This document shows positions 1-8,344 of a stretch of 64,000 nucleotides of DNA, in pieces (the first letter of the stretch is position 1; each line of letters opens with the position of its first letter). Origin of the DNA: Candidatus Mesenet endosymbiont of Phosphuga atrata (GTDB lineage Bacteria > Pseudomonadota > Alphaproteobacteria > Rickettsiales > Anaplasmataceae); the NCBI RefSeq assembly GCF_964020175.1, contig NZ_OZ026541.1:1116001-1180000 (forward strand). Direction: 5' to 3'. The position numbers and the translations under genes are program-made. The notes beneath the pieces were generated by a model. The model was given only the letters and a program-made list of their open reading frames with translations, made no database searches and was not told where the DNA came from.

Positions 1-326
1 TTAGGGTAAGCACCTCTATCTGTAAATAAATTAATAATAGATACATCATTATTTGCAGCAGCAAGATGCATAGGTGTCAATCCAAGATAACCTCGCACAT
101 GAACATCAGCTTCTTCCTCTATTAGGAAAGTGGCAGTACGTATGTCACGGCTATAAATTGCACAGTGCAAAAATGTGTTACCGTATTGGTTTTGTGTATC
201 AAGTATTATACCATACTTAGTAAGTACTTTATTAAGCTCATCACTCAATTCTTGTTTGTCTAAGTTACTGTTATGTGCAATTTGACATATCTCATTGTAG
301 CACTTATCATATTCAATTATACCCAT
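1..326 (-). CDS. Ankyrin-repeat protein, N-terminal part (runs off the left edge)
   Basis: An open frame of 108 codons starts at the ATG complementary to 324-326 and runs off the window edge without a stop. The translation begins MGIIEYDKCYNE. It contains two ankyrin-type units: one has the core GNTFLHCAIYSRDI, the next has GLTPMHLAAANNDV followed by a helix and turn. Ankyrin repeats are protein-protein interaction modules, and Wolbachia genomes carry many such genes, some of them suspected secreted effectors. The total length, further repeats and any C-terminal domain lie outside the window. The gene is divergent from rpsD. The family call is secure; no specific function can be given. Confidence 0.8.
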   Translation of the reverse strand, partial: MGIIEYDKCYNEICQIAHNSNLDKQELSDELNKVLTKYGIILDTQNQYGNTFLHCAIYSRDIRTATFLIEEEADVHVRGYLGLTPMHLAAANNDVSIINLFTDRGAYP

Positions 327-392
327 GTTAGCATCCTTTCTTTGTAATTGATGGTTCATACTATAACTAGTATAAAATTGTTAATTTGCAAA

Positions 393-416
393 AAATTTAG
401 ATTGATCTCTAAATTT
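393..416. other. 9-bp palindrome with 6-nt loop in the divergent intergenic region
   Basis: AAATTTAGA at 393-401 is complementary to TCTAAATTT at 408-416, with a T-rich tail on the right. It lies between the divergent ankyrin gene and rpsD, so it does not follow any gene in the window. It could be an operator-like site or a stray hairpin. Only the symmetry is certain. Confidence 0.3.
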
Positions 417-480
417 TTCTAATTAGGGATAACGTTTTTCAGTAAGTATTAAGTGAATTAGAGATAAATCACAAAAGAAG

Positions 481-509
481 TTGACATATAAGCATAGAAA
501 TCTAATAAT
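481..509 (+). promoter_or_regulatory. Putative sigma-70 type promoter for rpsD
   Basis: A perfect -35 hexamer TTGACA at 481-486 is followed after 17 nt by AATAAT at 504-509, about 30 nt before the rpsD ATG. Spacing and sequence fit a housekeeping promoter. No transcription data are available. Confidence 0.5.
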
Positions 510-537
510 TTAGTTAATTTTTAGAATTTGATGTTTT

Positions 538-1185
538 ATGGGAAATAAAATAGGCAGAAAATATGGTGTTAGTCGTAGGTATGGTGTGAATCTATGGGGG
601 CAAGCTAAAGACCCAGTAAATTCACGCAAGTATCCGCCAGGAGAGCATGGTACTTCTGGTTTTAAGAGGCTTTCTGATTTTGGAAAGCAGTTTGCTGCAC
701 ATAAAAAGCTTAAGGCTTACTATAATTTACGTACTAGCAGACAATTTAAAAATACATTTGTAAAAGCAAAGAGAATGGTAAAGAAAGTAGGTAATATAAT
801 AGATAGTTTTACTGGCCTACTTGAGTCACGTTTAATGTCGGTATTGTATCGCTCTGGGCTTGCATCAACAATTTTTACGGCTAGACAATTTGTGTCTCAC
901 AGTCATGTAACTGTTAATGGTAAAATGGTAAATGTTGCTAGTTATACGGTTAAATCTGGTGATCTTATAAAAATTAAGAAGAAGTTAATTCACTCAAATG
1001 GAAAAAAGGAATCAGAAGTCCAGTCGGGAATACTTGAATCATCCTCTTATTTAAAGGTAGATTCTTGTGTTGAGGATAAACAAGAATATTATACAATAGA
1101 ATACTTAAGAATGCCAAAATTTTCTGAGATTCCTTATCCAATTGATATGGAAATCAATTTGATTGTTGAGTTTTTCTCAAGGTAA
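538..1185 (+). CDS. rpsD: 30S ribosomal protein S4
   Basis: Primary 16S rRNA-binding protein that nucleates assembly of the small ribosomal subunit. The N-terminus begins MGNKIGRKYGVSRRYGVNLWG and the core S4 RNA-binding domain spans about residues 95-150, with LESRLMSVLYRSGLAS and the VTVNGKMVNVASYTVKSGD loop. It has 215 residues, slightly above the usual 205, and lacks the zinc-binding Cys cluster found in some S4 proteins. The ATG at 538 is the only start that keeps the conserved N-terminus. A TTGACA/AATAAT promoter lies upstream. tRNA-Leu follows only 4 nt after the stop, so the two may share a transcript. Confidence 0.97.
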   Translation: MGNKIGRKYGVSRRYGVNLWGQAKDPVNSRKYPPGEHGTSGFKRLSDFGKQFAAHKKLKAYYNLRTSRQFKNTFVKAKRMVKKVGNIIDSFTGLLESRLMSVLYRSGLASTIFTARQFVSHSHVTVNGKMVNVASYTVKSGDLIKIKKKLIHSNGKKESEVQSGILESSSYLKVDSCVEDKQEYYTIEYLRMPKFSEIPYPIDMEINLIVEFFSR

Positions 1186-1189
1186 TATT

Positions 1190-1276
1190 GCCCGTGTGGC
1201 GGAATGGTAGACGCAGCGGACTTAAAATCCGTGGGTTATTGCAACCTTGGGAGTTCAAGTCTCCCCGTGGGCACCA
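1190..1276 (+). tRNA. tRNA-Leu (anticodon UAA)
   Basis: An 87-nt cloverleaf with a long variable arm, as expected of a class II tRNA. The acceptor strands GCCCGTG and CGTGGGC pair (with G-U pairs), the anticodon loop reads CTTAAAA giving UAA, the T arm contains GTTCAAGTC, and the 3' A-CCA is encoded. It lies 4 nt after rpsD. Confidence 0.96.
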
Positions 1277-1291
1277 TTTATGTGGTATAAC

Positions 1292-1489
1292 ATGATAAAA
1301 TGGACTGATATAGAGGATATAGCAGTTGCTTTAGAAGATGTATATCCTGATGAAGATATAGCAAATATCAGGTTTACTAAACTTAAAAAGATGGTAATTA
1401 CTTTGCAGGGTTTTAATGATAATCCAGATAGGTGTAATGAGAGAATACTTGAAGCGATACAGTTAAAATGGATTGAAGAACGCAGCTAA
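1292..1489 (+). CDS. iscX: IscX-like Fe-S cluster assembly protein
   Basis: A small acidic protein of the IscX/YfhJ family, thought to bind IscS and modulate iron-sulfur cluster assembly. The diagnostic pattern is KWTDIEDIAVALEDVYPDED near the start, then the FTKLKKMVITLQGF stretch and the C-terminal NERILEAIQLKWIEE. From the ATG at 1292 it has 65 residues, normal for the family. The open frame continues upstream into the tRNA gene, so earlier starts at 1247 or 1280 are unlikely. Its 3' end overlaps the open frame of the next gene, whose likely true start is downstream. No other isc gene is adjacent. Confidence 0.88.
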   Translation: MIKWTDIEDIAVALEDVYPDEDIANIRFTKLKKMVITLQGFNDNPDRCNERILEAIQLKWIEERS

Positions 1490-1538
1490 AGGACGTTTAG
1501 TAATTAAATTTAACATATACCAACAATGGGGGGATGTT

Positions 1539-3137
1539 GTGACAGAAGAAGTTATACAAAAATTAGCAAGAAAGTTCACAGAAGGTGTGAAAGTAGACAT
1601 ACCTTTTATTTCTCCAACTCAAGAAATTATTGGAGAAGCGGTAACTTTTCTTAGAAAATATTCTACTAATGGTACGATACCATTAGCTACTTCTACTTCT
1701 CTTATAACTTTTACATTATCCTATTTTATTGGTTCTGCCTTAATTAATGCAAGAACTCAAAATCAAAGTATACATGGATATGTAATTACTGCTTCTGTTT
1801 TATCATCATTTCTTATTTTATCACTCATACTTAATTCACGGTGTAGAACAATTGCCGAGAATGAAAAAATGGGAAATGAGTTATTAAATAATAATCTAAA
1901 CAAAGGTGTGGTAGATGAAATAAAGATTATTCTGGACTTTAGGAAAGGAAGAACACTTGAGTATGTTGTTCCAGTTGCCTTAAATCAGGTAGATGAATTA
2001 AGGCAACAGATAAGAGAAAATAGGTATAGAATTTTACTATTGTCTATTCCTATAGTAATTCCAGCTGTAACATTATTTGCAATGCTGGCAGCTAATAAAT
2101 TCAATATTAAAAATCCTTATGTTGCTATTCCAGTATTAATTTTACTTTTTTCTATTTCTCTTGCAAAACTAGGCTTTACTGTACACAAAGCAAAAGGCAA
2201 TAAAATGAGTGATTACACTTTTCTACAGTTTAGTAATAAAGATATTTTGCTTAATTTTAGCAGCAAAAGTTCGAAGATAACAGTTATAAGTGAGCAACTC
2301 AAAAAGCAAGATGTTGATAAAAAAGAAGATAAAAAGGAAGTAGAAAATAATGAAGATGAGTATTGTTCTGATGTAGATTCGAACGAAGAAGAATATGGGC
2401 CATCTGTTACTCGTAGTGGTAGCACTGATACTATGCATAGTGCGTTTAGTCAAGAATTGAATACTAGCAGTAACACACAAATAGAAAAAGATGGTGGAGT
2501 ATTAAGTAGTATAATGACTGGAGTAGGAGGAGCATTAGGAGCAACAAAACCAGTTGAAAAAATTGCGTGTGCAATAGAGGCAACATGCAAAGATATATCA
2601 AAAGCAGCACAAAAAGTAGAGAAAATGGGATATGATATATCAGAATTAAAGGCACCAATAAAGCAAATGTGTGAAGATGTATCGAGTGCATCAAGGCAAT
2701 TAAAGCAAACATCAAAAGACGTATCTGAAACTGCAAAACAAGGAAGTCAGGTTTTAACTGATATCTCAATACTTATTAAAGATATAAAATCTTATTTTCC
2801 AAATGAAAATGATAATACTCGTTTAGAAGTGGAACTTGAAGGTGTATTACCAATACTTACATCTAAGCTTAAAGCTAAAGATGAAAATGGCGACTTAGAT
2901 GACACTATAAGTAACTTAGTAGATGGCAAAGTAATAGTTATTTATAAGAATGGATCAACCTTAGAGTTTATCACACCTGCAGAAAAAGCTGGAGCAAGGG
3001 AAGAAATGAGTCGCTTTACGGAATTATGTGTAGAAGGCTTAGGAGTGACAGTAGGAGAAAATGCTTTACTTTTGATTCCAAAGGATTGTAATTTTTTAAT
3101 ACTTAAACTTTATTTGGTTTTTAGAACTTTATCTTAG
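1539..3137 (+). CDS. Unknown four-TM membrane protein with coiled-coil tail
   Basis: Not a recognised family. The best start is the GTG at 1539, just after a purine-rich GGGGGGAT, giving 532 residues; the open frame begins earlier, at 1473, inside iscX. Two hydrophobic hairpins are seen, at about residues 45-100 and 165-215. Next comes a very acidic Lys/Glu/Asp-rich linker (about 250-310), then a long helical heptad region (about 345-430, with SKAAQKVEKMG and SSASRQLKQTSKDV) typical of a coiled coil. A short unit recurs: FRKGRTLEYVVP near residue 135 and YKNGSTLEFITP near the C-terminus. This looks like a lineage-specific membrane-anchored protein with a large soluble tail. It is convergent with ftsY. 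Confidence 0.6.
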   Translation: MTEEVIQKLARKFTEGVKVDIPFISPTQEIIGEAVTFLRKYSTNGTIPLATSTSLITFTLSYFIGSALINARTQNQSIHGYVITASVLSSFLILSLILNSRCRTIAENEKMGNELLNNNLNKGVVDEIKIILDFRKGRTLEYVVPVALNQVDELRQQIRENRYRILLLSIPIVIPAVTLFAMLAANKFNIKNPYVAIPVLILLFSISLAKLGFTVHKAKGNKMSDYTFLQFSNKDILLNFSSKSSKITVISEQLKKQDVDKKEDKKEVENNEDEYCSDVDSNEEEYGPSVTRSGSTDTMHSAFSQELNTSSNTQIEKDGGVLSSIMTGVGGALGATKPVEKIACAIEATCKDISKAAQKVEKMGYDISELKAPIKQMCEDVSSASRQLKQTSKDVSETAKQGSQVLTDISILIKDIKSYFPNENDNTRLEVELEGVLPILTSKLKAKDENGDLDDTISNLVDGKVIVIYKNGSTLEFITPAEKAGAREEMSRFTELCVEGLGVTVGENALLLIPKDCNFLILKLYLVFRTLS

Positions 3138-3153
3138 GCTTAAAAATGGAATT

Positions 3154-4035
3154 TTAGAAAGAGTAAAACAATGCTTCAGCAAATTCTCTGGCATTAAAAT
3201 CCTTTAGATCTTCTATGCCTTCTCCTACTCCAATAGCATGTAGGTTAATTTTATATTTTTGTGCAAGCCCTACCACTACTCCACCTTTAGCACTTCCATC
3301 TAACTTAGTTATGATAAGACCATCGATATCAGCAATTTCTTTGAATTTTTCTACTTGATTATAAGCATTTTGCCCTGTTGTTGCATCCAGTACTAAGATA
3401 GTATTGTGTGGTGCGGATTGATCTTGTTTTTGGATGATTTTGCGTATTTTTGCTAACTCTTCCATAAAGTTAGCATTGTTGTGTAGCCTACCTGCAGTAT
3501 CAACGAGTAAAACGTCTATATTATTTTTAACTGCTTCTTCCATTGCTCTATAAGCAACGCTTGCAGGATCGCTACCATGTTTACCAGTAATTATATTGCA
3601 TTTTACACGCTCTGACCACGCTTCTAGCTGTTCTGTTGCTGCAGCACGGAAGGTATCACACGCAACAAGTGCTACTTCCTTCCCTAGTTTTTTATACTTA
3701 TAGGCAAGCTTACCTATTGTAGTGGTTTTGCCATTACCATTCACCCCACAAAACATCACCACATGCGGCTTAGCATTTAAACTGAGCGGCTTTTCTATTG
3801 ACCTTAAAATCTCTGCTATTTCATCTATAATTCTTTTTTGAATAGTTTCAATATCATTGTTAAGCTTAGCTTTTAAAAATTTACTAACTATGGCACTTGC
3901 AGCTTCAACTCCAATATCCATAGTAATTAGTAAATCTTCAAGTTCTGCTAAGCAATCTATTTTTCTGTCAGCTCTAAAAATCTCCTTAATTTTGCTGATA
4001 AACTTAGAGCTGTACAAATCACTTAAAAACTTCAC
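3154..4035 (-). CDS. ftsY: Signal recognition particle receptor FtsY
   Basis: SRP receptor GTPase that docks ribosome-nascent chain complexes at the inner membrane. It has an N domain (LEDLLITMDIGVEAASAIV) followed by the G domain with GVNGNGKTTTIGKLA (P-loop), the CDTFRAAATEQL motif, VDTAGRLHNNANFMEEL, and the TKLDGSAKGG / GVGEGIEDLKDF end. The open frame extends to 4140, but that would overlap the upstream pilin-like gene. The GTG at 4035, which gives VKFLSDLYSSKF and 293 residues, lies 17 nt after that gene's stop and fits the short FtsY of this order, which lacks the acidic A domain. It is probably co-transcribed with the VirB2-like gene. Confidence 0.93.
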   Translation of the reverse strand: MKFLSDLYSSKFISKIKEIFRADRKIDCLAELEDLLITMDIGVEAASAIVSKFLKAKLNNDIETIQKRIIDEIAEILRSIEKPLSLNAKPHVVMFCGVNGNGKTTTIGKLAYKYKKLGKEVALVACDTFRAAATEQLEAWSERVKCNIITGKHGSDPASVAYRAMEEAVKNNIDVLLVDTAGRLHNNANFMEELAKIRKIIQKQDQSAPHNTILVLDATTGQNAYNQVEKFKEIADIDGLIITKLDGSAKGGVVVGLAQKYKINLHAIGVGEGIEDLKDFNAREFAEALFYSF

Positions 4036-4051
4036 TAACTTGTAGCTATTA

Positions 4052-4438
4052 TTAACCGCCAGAAGCAGGATTATTAGCTCCGGTATCAATGTTATAGCCT
4101 TGCTGCGAACATAATGTACTTGCTCCTGTAGTACTACCACTAGTTATAAGACTAACTACAGTAGGGGCTCCAAAGAAGATAGCAGCACCAACAACTATCA
4201 TAATTATTGTAATCAACTGAACCTTACCAAAATAAGCCAAAGCAGCTATAAAGAGAACTATTAAGAGAAGTAAAGGCTTACCAATATTTTTTGCAACCTT
4301 GAAAACATTACAGAATACACCTGCAAACACATCAGCACTGGCATCAGTAGCAATAGCATAGTTTGGAAAGATCGATAACGCTAACAATGCCACCAAGACT
4401 ACAGGAAATATTCTAATACATTTCAAAAAACTAAACAC
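4052..4438 (-). CDS. VirB2/TrbC-like type IV secretion pilin
   Basis: A 128-residue protein with a long hydrophobic signal sequence (about residues 7-30, ending near NYAIA) and then two hydrophobic segments, GKPLLLLIVLFIAALAYFG and IITIIMIVVGAAIFFGAPTVV, separated by a short polar turn. This is the layout of VirB2/TrbC major pilins. A Cys sits in the mature N-terminus and another in the Gly/Ser/Asn-rich tail. In Anaplasmataceae, virB2 genes are often multiplied and dispersed from the main vir clusters, which agrees with its lone position upstream of ftsY. An upstream GGAGAG serves as ribosome binding site. Whether it is the main pilin or a variant cannot be told from this window. Confidence 0.75.
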   Translation of the reverse strand: MFSFLKCIRIFPVVLVALLALSIFPNYAIATDASADVFAGVFCNVFKVAKNIGKPLLLLIVLFIAALAYFGKVQLITIIMIVVGAAIFFGAPTVVSLITSGSTTGASTLCSQQGYNIDTGANNPASGG

Positions 4439-4511
4439 TTTAACTCTCCAACTTTGATGAGGTATAATCTAAATATACAAAATTAATTTTATATTAATTA
4501 ACCTGTGACAC

Positions 4512-5189
4512 TTATATGTCAAGTGATTTGATGTATTCTTCTTGTGCGAGCAATTCTTCTCTACCGTATATAGCAATGATGTTGTGGCCATTTATATCTT
4601 TACTAATGTCTAGGTTAGCACCAAATCTTTTTAAAATTGTTTCGGTACAATTGTTTGTTGATCGTATTTCTGTTATTGTTGTTTTACCTGCAGTGTTTAA
4701 AGCAGCAAAAAGTATTGCAGATTTTATTTTAGCTGAAGGAATAGTTAAAGTGTAAGAAATAGGTATTGTACTATCAGAACCAACAACAGCTATGGGAAAT
4801 GAATTACTGTTGGCAATAAAACCTACGCACATAGATGATAAAGCTTTAATTGTTTCGCTTATGGGTTTTGAGCGTAAATCTATATTACCAGTAAAAAAAG
4901 AGGTAAAGGAATATGTTGATAAAAGACCAATGAGCAGATGTGCTGATATGTCAGAACTTCCTACATCTAATACATTTTTTGGAGCAACCAGCCCACCCAC
5001 TCCAACACCATGTACTGTATATACACTATTGTTTTCAGTAATTTTAACGCCCATAAGCCTCAACGCTTGGACTGTTGGATAGATATTACTATCTTTTGCT
5101 ATCCCCCTAATTGTAGTTTTACCAACAGCTTGTGATGCTGTAATTAACAATGCATGTGAAGCAAGATCATTCTCTTTATAATTATACAT
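4512..5189 (-). CDS. EPSP-synthase (AroA)-like half protein, probably inactive
   Basis: This 225-residue protein matches the N-terminal half of 3-phosphoshikimate 1-carboxyvinyltransferase: the VHGVGVGGLVAPKNVLDVG block, LLIGLLSTYSFTSFFTG, and TIPSAKIKSAILFAALNTAG. Full enzymes have about 430-450 residues and two globular domains; here the second domain is missing. Aligned by eye with E. coli AroA, the substrate-binding Lys22 and Arg27 fall in ENDLASHAL (Arg to Ala), Arg124 becomes His in SSDISAHLL, and Gln171 becomes Lys in SAKIKS. The frame is nonetheless intact and ends cleanly. It is either a recently truncated gene or a repurposed fold; normal EPSP synthase activity is very unlikely. It is divergent from rplM. 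Confidence 0.7.
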   Translation of the reverse strand: MYNYKENDLASHALLITASQAVGKTTIRGIAKDSNIYPTVQALRLMGVKITENNSVYTVHGVGVGGLVAPKNVLDVGSSDISAHLLIGLLSTYSFTSFFTGNIDLRSKPISETIKALSSMCVGFIANSNSFPIAVVGSDSTIPISYTLTIPSAKIKSAILFAALNTAGKTTITEIRSTNNCTETILKRFGANLDISKDINGHNIIAIYGREELLAQEEYIKSLDI

Positions 5190-5230
5190 AATCCAAATTA
5201 AATAGTTTAGATGCTATCTCAAATTAATAA

Positions 5231-5257
5231 TTGACAAATATCTACTAATTTTATAAC
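5231..5257 (+). promoter_or_regulatory. Putative promoter for the rplM-rpsI operon
   Basis: TTGACA at 5231-5236 and TATAAC at 5252-5257 are separated by 15 nt, slightly short, about 30 nt before the rplM start at 5287. Confidence 0.4.
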
Positions 5258-5286
5258 TTTAATCTTTGTTTACTTGCAATTTAAAG

Positions 5287-5754
5287 ATGAAAACTTTTTC
5301 ACTGAAAGAAAGTGATATTGTTAAAAAATGGATACTTATAGATGCAAATGGGATAGTCGTTGGTAGGCTCGCAGCCTTTATCGCAAAAGTGTTGCGTGGT
5401 AAAAACAAACCAGAATATACCCCTCATATGGATTGTGGTGATAATGTTATAGTAATTAATGCTGAAAAGGTGTGCTTTTCTGGGAATAAGTTTAAAGATA
5501 AGATTTATTATAGACATACAGGTTATCCTGGTGGTTTAAAGAGTTGTACTCCTAAAAATATTTTACGTGGCAAATTTCCCGAGCGAGTTATAAAAATGGC
5601 TGTAAAGCGAATGTTAGATGATGGTCCTATGGCAAGAAAGCGTTTTAAGAATTTGTACGTGTATTCTGGTTCAGAACATAAACATCATGGGCAAAAACCT
5701 GTAGAGTTAGATTTTGGCTCGTTGAATAGAAAAAATAAAAGGTGTAATGGATGA
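5287..5754 (+). CDS. rplM: 50S ribosomal protein L13
   Basis: Early-assembly protein of the large ribosomal subunit. Recognised by [17 protein letters not shown], the [22 protein letters not shown] block, and the [12 protein letters not shown] motif near the middle. From the ATG at 5287 (MKTFSLKES) it has 155 residues, the family norm; an upstream start at 5266 would add seven residues not found in homologs. The stop overlaps the rpsI start in an ATGA arrangement, so the two are translationally coupled, as in most bacteria. Confidence 0.96.
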   Translation: MKTFSLKESDIVKKWILIDANGIVVGRLAAFIAKVLRGKNKPEYTPHMDCGDNVIVINAEKVCFSGNKFKDKIYYRHTGYPGGLKSCTPKNILRGKFPERVIKMAVKRMLDDGPMARKRFKNLYVYSGSEHKHHGQKPVELDFGSLNRKNKRCNG

Positions 5755-6179
5755 GTAATATTGTAAATCAAAAGGAAAATTTATTGAAACCACACACTGG
5801 TAGAAGAAAAGAAGCAACTGCAAGAGTATGGATTAAACCTGGTACAGGTAAATTTGTAGTTAAAAGAAGTAGAAAAAATAAAGAAGATGCTCTTAGTTAT
5901 CTAAAAAGGGAATCTATTTTTAGGTTTTTACAAGATCCATTTATTGCAACCTCTACTTTTGGCAAATATGATGTTATTGCAACTGTAAAGGGTGGAGGGC
6001 TTTCCGGTCAAGCTGGTGCTTTAGCTCATGGAATAAGTAGAGCATTAGTAAAAATGCGTCCTGATCTACATTCCATACTACGTAATGAGGGTTTTTTAAC
6101 TAGAGATTCACGTAAAGTTGAGCGCAAGAAGCCTGGGTTACATAAAGCTAGGAAAAGACCTCAATTTTCTAAGAGATAA
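5751..6179 (+). CDS. rpsI: 30S ribosomal protein S9
   Basis: Ribosomal protein whose C-terminal tail contacts P-site tRNA. Features include [21 protein letters not shown] at the start, the [20 protein letters not shown] core, and the basic end [17 protein letters not shown] with the conserved terminal SKR. It has 142 residues. It overlaps rplM by 4 bp, forming the conserved L13-S9 pair. argC starts 10 nt after its stop and is probably in the same transcript. Confidence 0.97.
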   Translation: MSNIVNQKENLLKPHTGRRKEATARVWIKPGTGKFVVKRSRKNKEDALSYLKRESIFRFLQDPFIATSTFGKYDVIATVKGGGLSGQAGALAHGISRALVKMRPDLHSILRNEGFLTRDSRKVERKKPGLHKARKRPQFSKR

Positions 6180-6189
6180 TCTTTGTTTT

Positions 6190-7218
6190 ATGGAATGTAA
6201 AAGAGTTGCAGTAATTGGTGCAACTGGCTACACCGGTATTGAGGTTGTACGCCTTTTACTTAATCATCCTAGTGTTACTATTGAATATTTATCAGCAAAT
6301 CAGAACACTGGTTTGTTATCTGAGATTTATCCCCATATTTTAAATGATGACTTGTTTGTTATCAGTATAGATGAGGTTCGTTTTGATAATTTAGATGCTG
6401 TTTTTTTATGTTTACCTCATGGTCAGTCTAATCGTTTAGTTGCTAAAATACCTAAAAAAGTAAAAATAATTGATCTATCTGCTGATTTTCGAATTAAGAA
6501 TTTATCTTTATATGAAGAATGGTATGGTGCACATAAATCTCCAGACTTAGTTAAAGATGCTGTTTATGGTCTATCAGAAATACATAGAGAGAATATAAAA
6601 ACTGCTCGCTTAGTTGCATGTCCTGGCTGCTATGCTACCGCTGTTCTTCTGCCGCTCTTGCCCTTATTAGGGCTAGGTATAGTAAAGGAAGAACATATCA
6701 TTATCGATGCCAAATCAGGGGTCAGTGGTGCAGGAAGAAGTCTAAGTAGTGAGAATTTATTTTGTGAGGTAAATGGCAGCATTAAAGCATATAAGATCTC
6801 TAATCACCGCCATATACCAGAGATTGAACAAGAAGCAGGATTAATTTTACAAAAAGATATTAAAGTGCAATTTGTTCCACATTTAATTCCGATAAATAGA
6901 GGAATTTTATGTAGTATATATTTAAATCTTAAAGAAAATTACTCTTTAGATGATATAAATAGTAAGCTGAGGTCTTTTTATAAAGATGCTCCTTTTGTTG
7001 CAATTAATGCGAATAAATCTATAAATATTCGTTCTGTAGTTGGTACGAATCAATGTCAAATTGACATATTCTTAGGGAGGGTAGAAAATAGTATAGTTGT
7101 AGTGTCAGCAATAGATAATTTGCTCAAAGGTGCAGCTGGTCAAGCTTTGCAAAATTTTAACATAATGTTTGGTTTTGATGAAATGACAGGGCTGTCAAAT
7201 ATTCCTTTTTATCCATAA
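6190..7218 (+). CDS. argC: N-acetyl-gamma-glutamyl-phosphate reductase
   Basis: NADP-dependent enzyme of the arginine/ornithine branch that reduces N-acetylglutamyl phosphate to the semialdehyde. The N-terminal Rossmann motif is VAVIGATGYTGIEVVRLL; the catalytic Cys lies in VACPGCYATA (about residue 147), with the SGVSGAGR substrate loop and the conserved SNHRHIPEIEQE histidines. The best start is the ATG at 6190 (MECKRVAVIG), giving 342 residues, normal for the family; the open frame extends back to 6118 inside rpsI. It sits 10 nt behind rpsI. No other arg gene is in the window, so the enzyme may act with distant genes or be a relic of a reduced pathway. The active site looks intact. Confidence 0.92.
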   Translation: MECKRVAVIGATGYTGIEVVRLLLNHPSVTIEYLSANQNTGLLSEIYPHILNDDLFVISIDEVRFDNLDAVFLCLPHGQSNRLVAKIPKKVKIIDLSADFRIKNLSLYEEWYGAHKSPDLVKDAVYGLSEIHRENIKTARLVACPGCYATAVLLPLLPLLGLGIVKEEHIIIDAKSGVSGAGRSLSSENLFCEVNGSIKAYKISNHRHIPEIEQEAGLILQKDIKVQFVPHLIPINRGILCSIYLNLKENYSLDDINSKLRSFYKDAPFVAINANKSINIRSVVGTNQCQIDIFLGRVENSIVVVSAIDNLLKGAAGQALQNFNIMFGFDEMTGLSNIPFYP

Positions 7219-7307
7219 AATGGGCTTAAATGATAAATTTAGTTGACTATAACTGAGGACTTAATATTCTATCTGTGTTAAAATTTTTTGAATAAAAAGG
7301 TATATAT

Positions 7308-7601
7308 ATGAGTAAAAGTGAAGTTGTTGATGAAGTATTTGAACAATGTACTAATAAATTTGATTTTATAAAAAAATCTCATGTTAGTGAGGTATATGAT
7401 ATTTTTATGCAAGTAATAAAAAATAAGTTACACGAAAAAGGTGAAGTTCGTTTGCATCAAGTAGGTACCTTAAAGGTTATTCAGTGTAAGGAGAAGCAAT
7501 GCCATAATCCTCAAAAGAAAGGTGAAAAGATTACTGTGCCTGCACAAAAAAGAGTGAGATTTAAAGAAAGTATAAGTCTTAAAGAAAGTATTAATTCTTA
7601 G
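7308..7601 (+). CDS. HU/IHF-family DNA-binding protein
   Basis: A 97-residue basic protein with the HU/IHF fold: two N-terminal helices ([30 protein letters not shown]), then the beta-arm part with [15 protein letters not shown] and [19 protein letters not shown]. Such proteins bend DNA and organise the nucleoid. It is more divergent than the main HU, and the usual arm tip RNP is replaced by HNPQKKGEK. The C-terminal end repeats SLKES. It is convergent with pdxJ and overlaps it by 11 bp. Which HU/IHF paralog it is cannot be decided. Confidence 0.75.
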   Translation: MSKSEVVDEVFEQCTNKFDFIKKSHVSEVYDIFMQVIKNKLHEKGEVRLHQVGTLKVIQCKEKQCHNPQKKGEKITVPAQKRVRFKESISLKESINS

Positions 7602-8322
7602 TTAAAATTACCTTCATTTTTTTTATTGAATGCTCTATTCCATTAAAGAGAGCGTTACATATTAAAAAGTGTCCTATGTTGAGTGCTGAAATGTGTGGTA
7701 TGTTTGCTATTATTGCAGCACTTTCATAGGTTAATCCATGTCCTGCATGGCATTCTATTTTGTGTTCAGCTAGATGCTTTGCTGCATTAATGATTAGATC
7801 AAATTCTTTTGCTGATGGATTATTGCAATAATTTCCGGTGTGGAGTTCTACAATATCTGCTTGTAACTCTTTTATATGCTTTAGTTGTTCAATATCTGGT
7901 TCAACAAAAAGTGATACTTTAATATCCAGCTTATGCACTTCTTTTGTTAAGATTATTAACTCTTTTCTTAGATCCTCATTTGTAAGATCTAGGCCTCCCT
8001 CAGTTGTTATTTCCTTTCTATTTTCTGGTACTATGCAAATAGAGTAAGGTTTTATTTGCTTTGCTATTGTTAGCATTTCATGTGTAGGTGCAATTTCTAA
8101 ATTTAATTTTCCAATATTATTTTTCAAATTTTGCACATCTTGATCTTTTATGTGTCTTCTATCTTCCCTTAGATGAACTGTAATAAAGTCAGCACCCGCA
8201 CTTACTGCAGCTAAGGCTATATCTAAAGGATTTGGATATGATGTGCCACGTGCGTTTCTCAGTGTTGCTACATGATCTATATTTACTCCTAAAAGAACAT
8301 CATTCATTACTTTACCATCCAT
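7591..8322 (-). CDS. pdxJ: Pyridoxine 5'-phosphate synthase
   Basis: Condenses 3-amino-2-oxopropyl phosphate with 1-deoxyxylulose 5-phosphate to give pyridoxine 5'-phosphate. A TIM-barrel enzyme of 243 residues with the diagnostic [17 protein letters not shown] (N-terminal), [25 protein letters not shown], and VELHTGNYC near the phosphate site. The first ATG at 8322 gives MDGKVMNDV; a start at the second Met, five codons on, is equally possible. B6 synthesis is retained in this family and may matter to the host. It overlaps the convergent HU-like gene by 11 bp. Confidence 0.95.
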   Translation of the reverse strand: MDGKVMNDVLLGVNIDHVATLRNARGTSYPNPLDIALAAVSAGADFITVHLREDRRHIKDQDVQNLKNNIGKLNLEIAPTHEMLTIAKQIKPYSICIVPENRKEITTEGGLDLTNEDLRKELIILTKEVHKLDIKVSLFVEPDIEQLKHIKELQADIVELHTGNYCNNPSAKEFDLIINAAKHLAEHKIECHAGHGLTYESAAIIANIPHISALNIGHFLICNALFNGIEHSIKKMKVILTKN

Positions 8323-8344
8323 TTAATATATACTATTTTTAATT

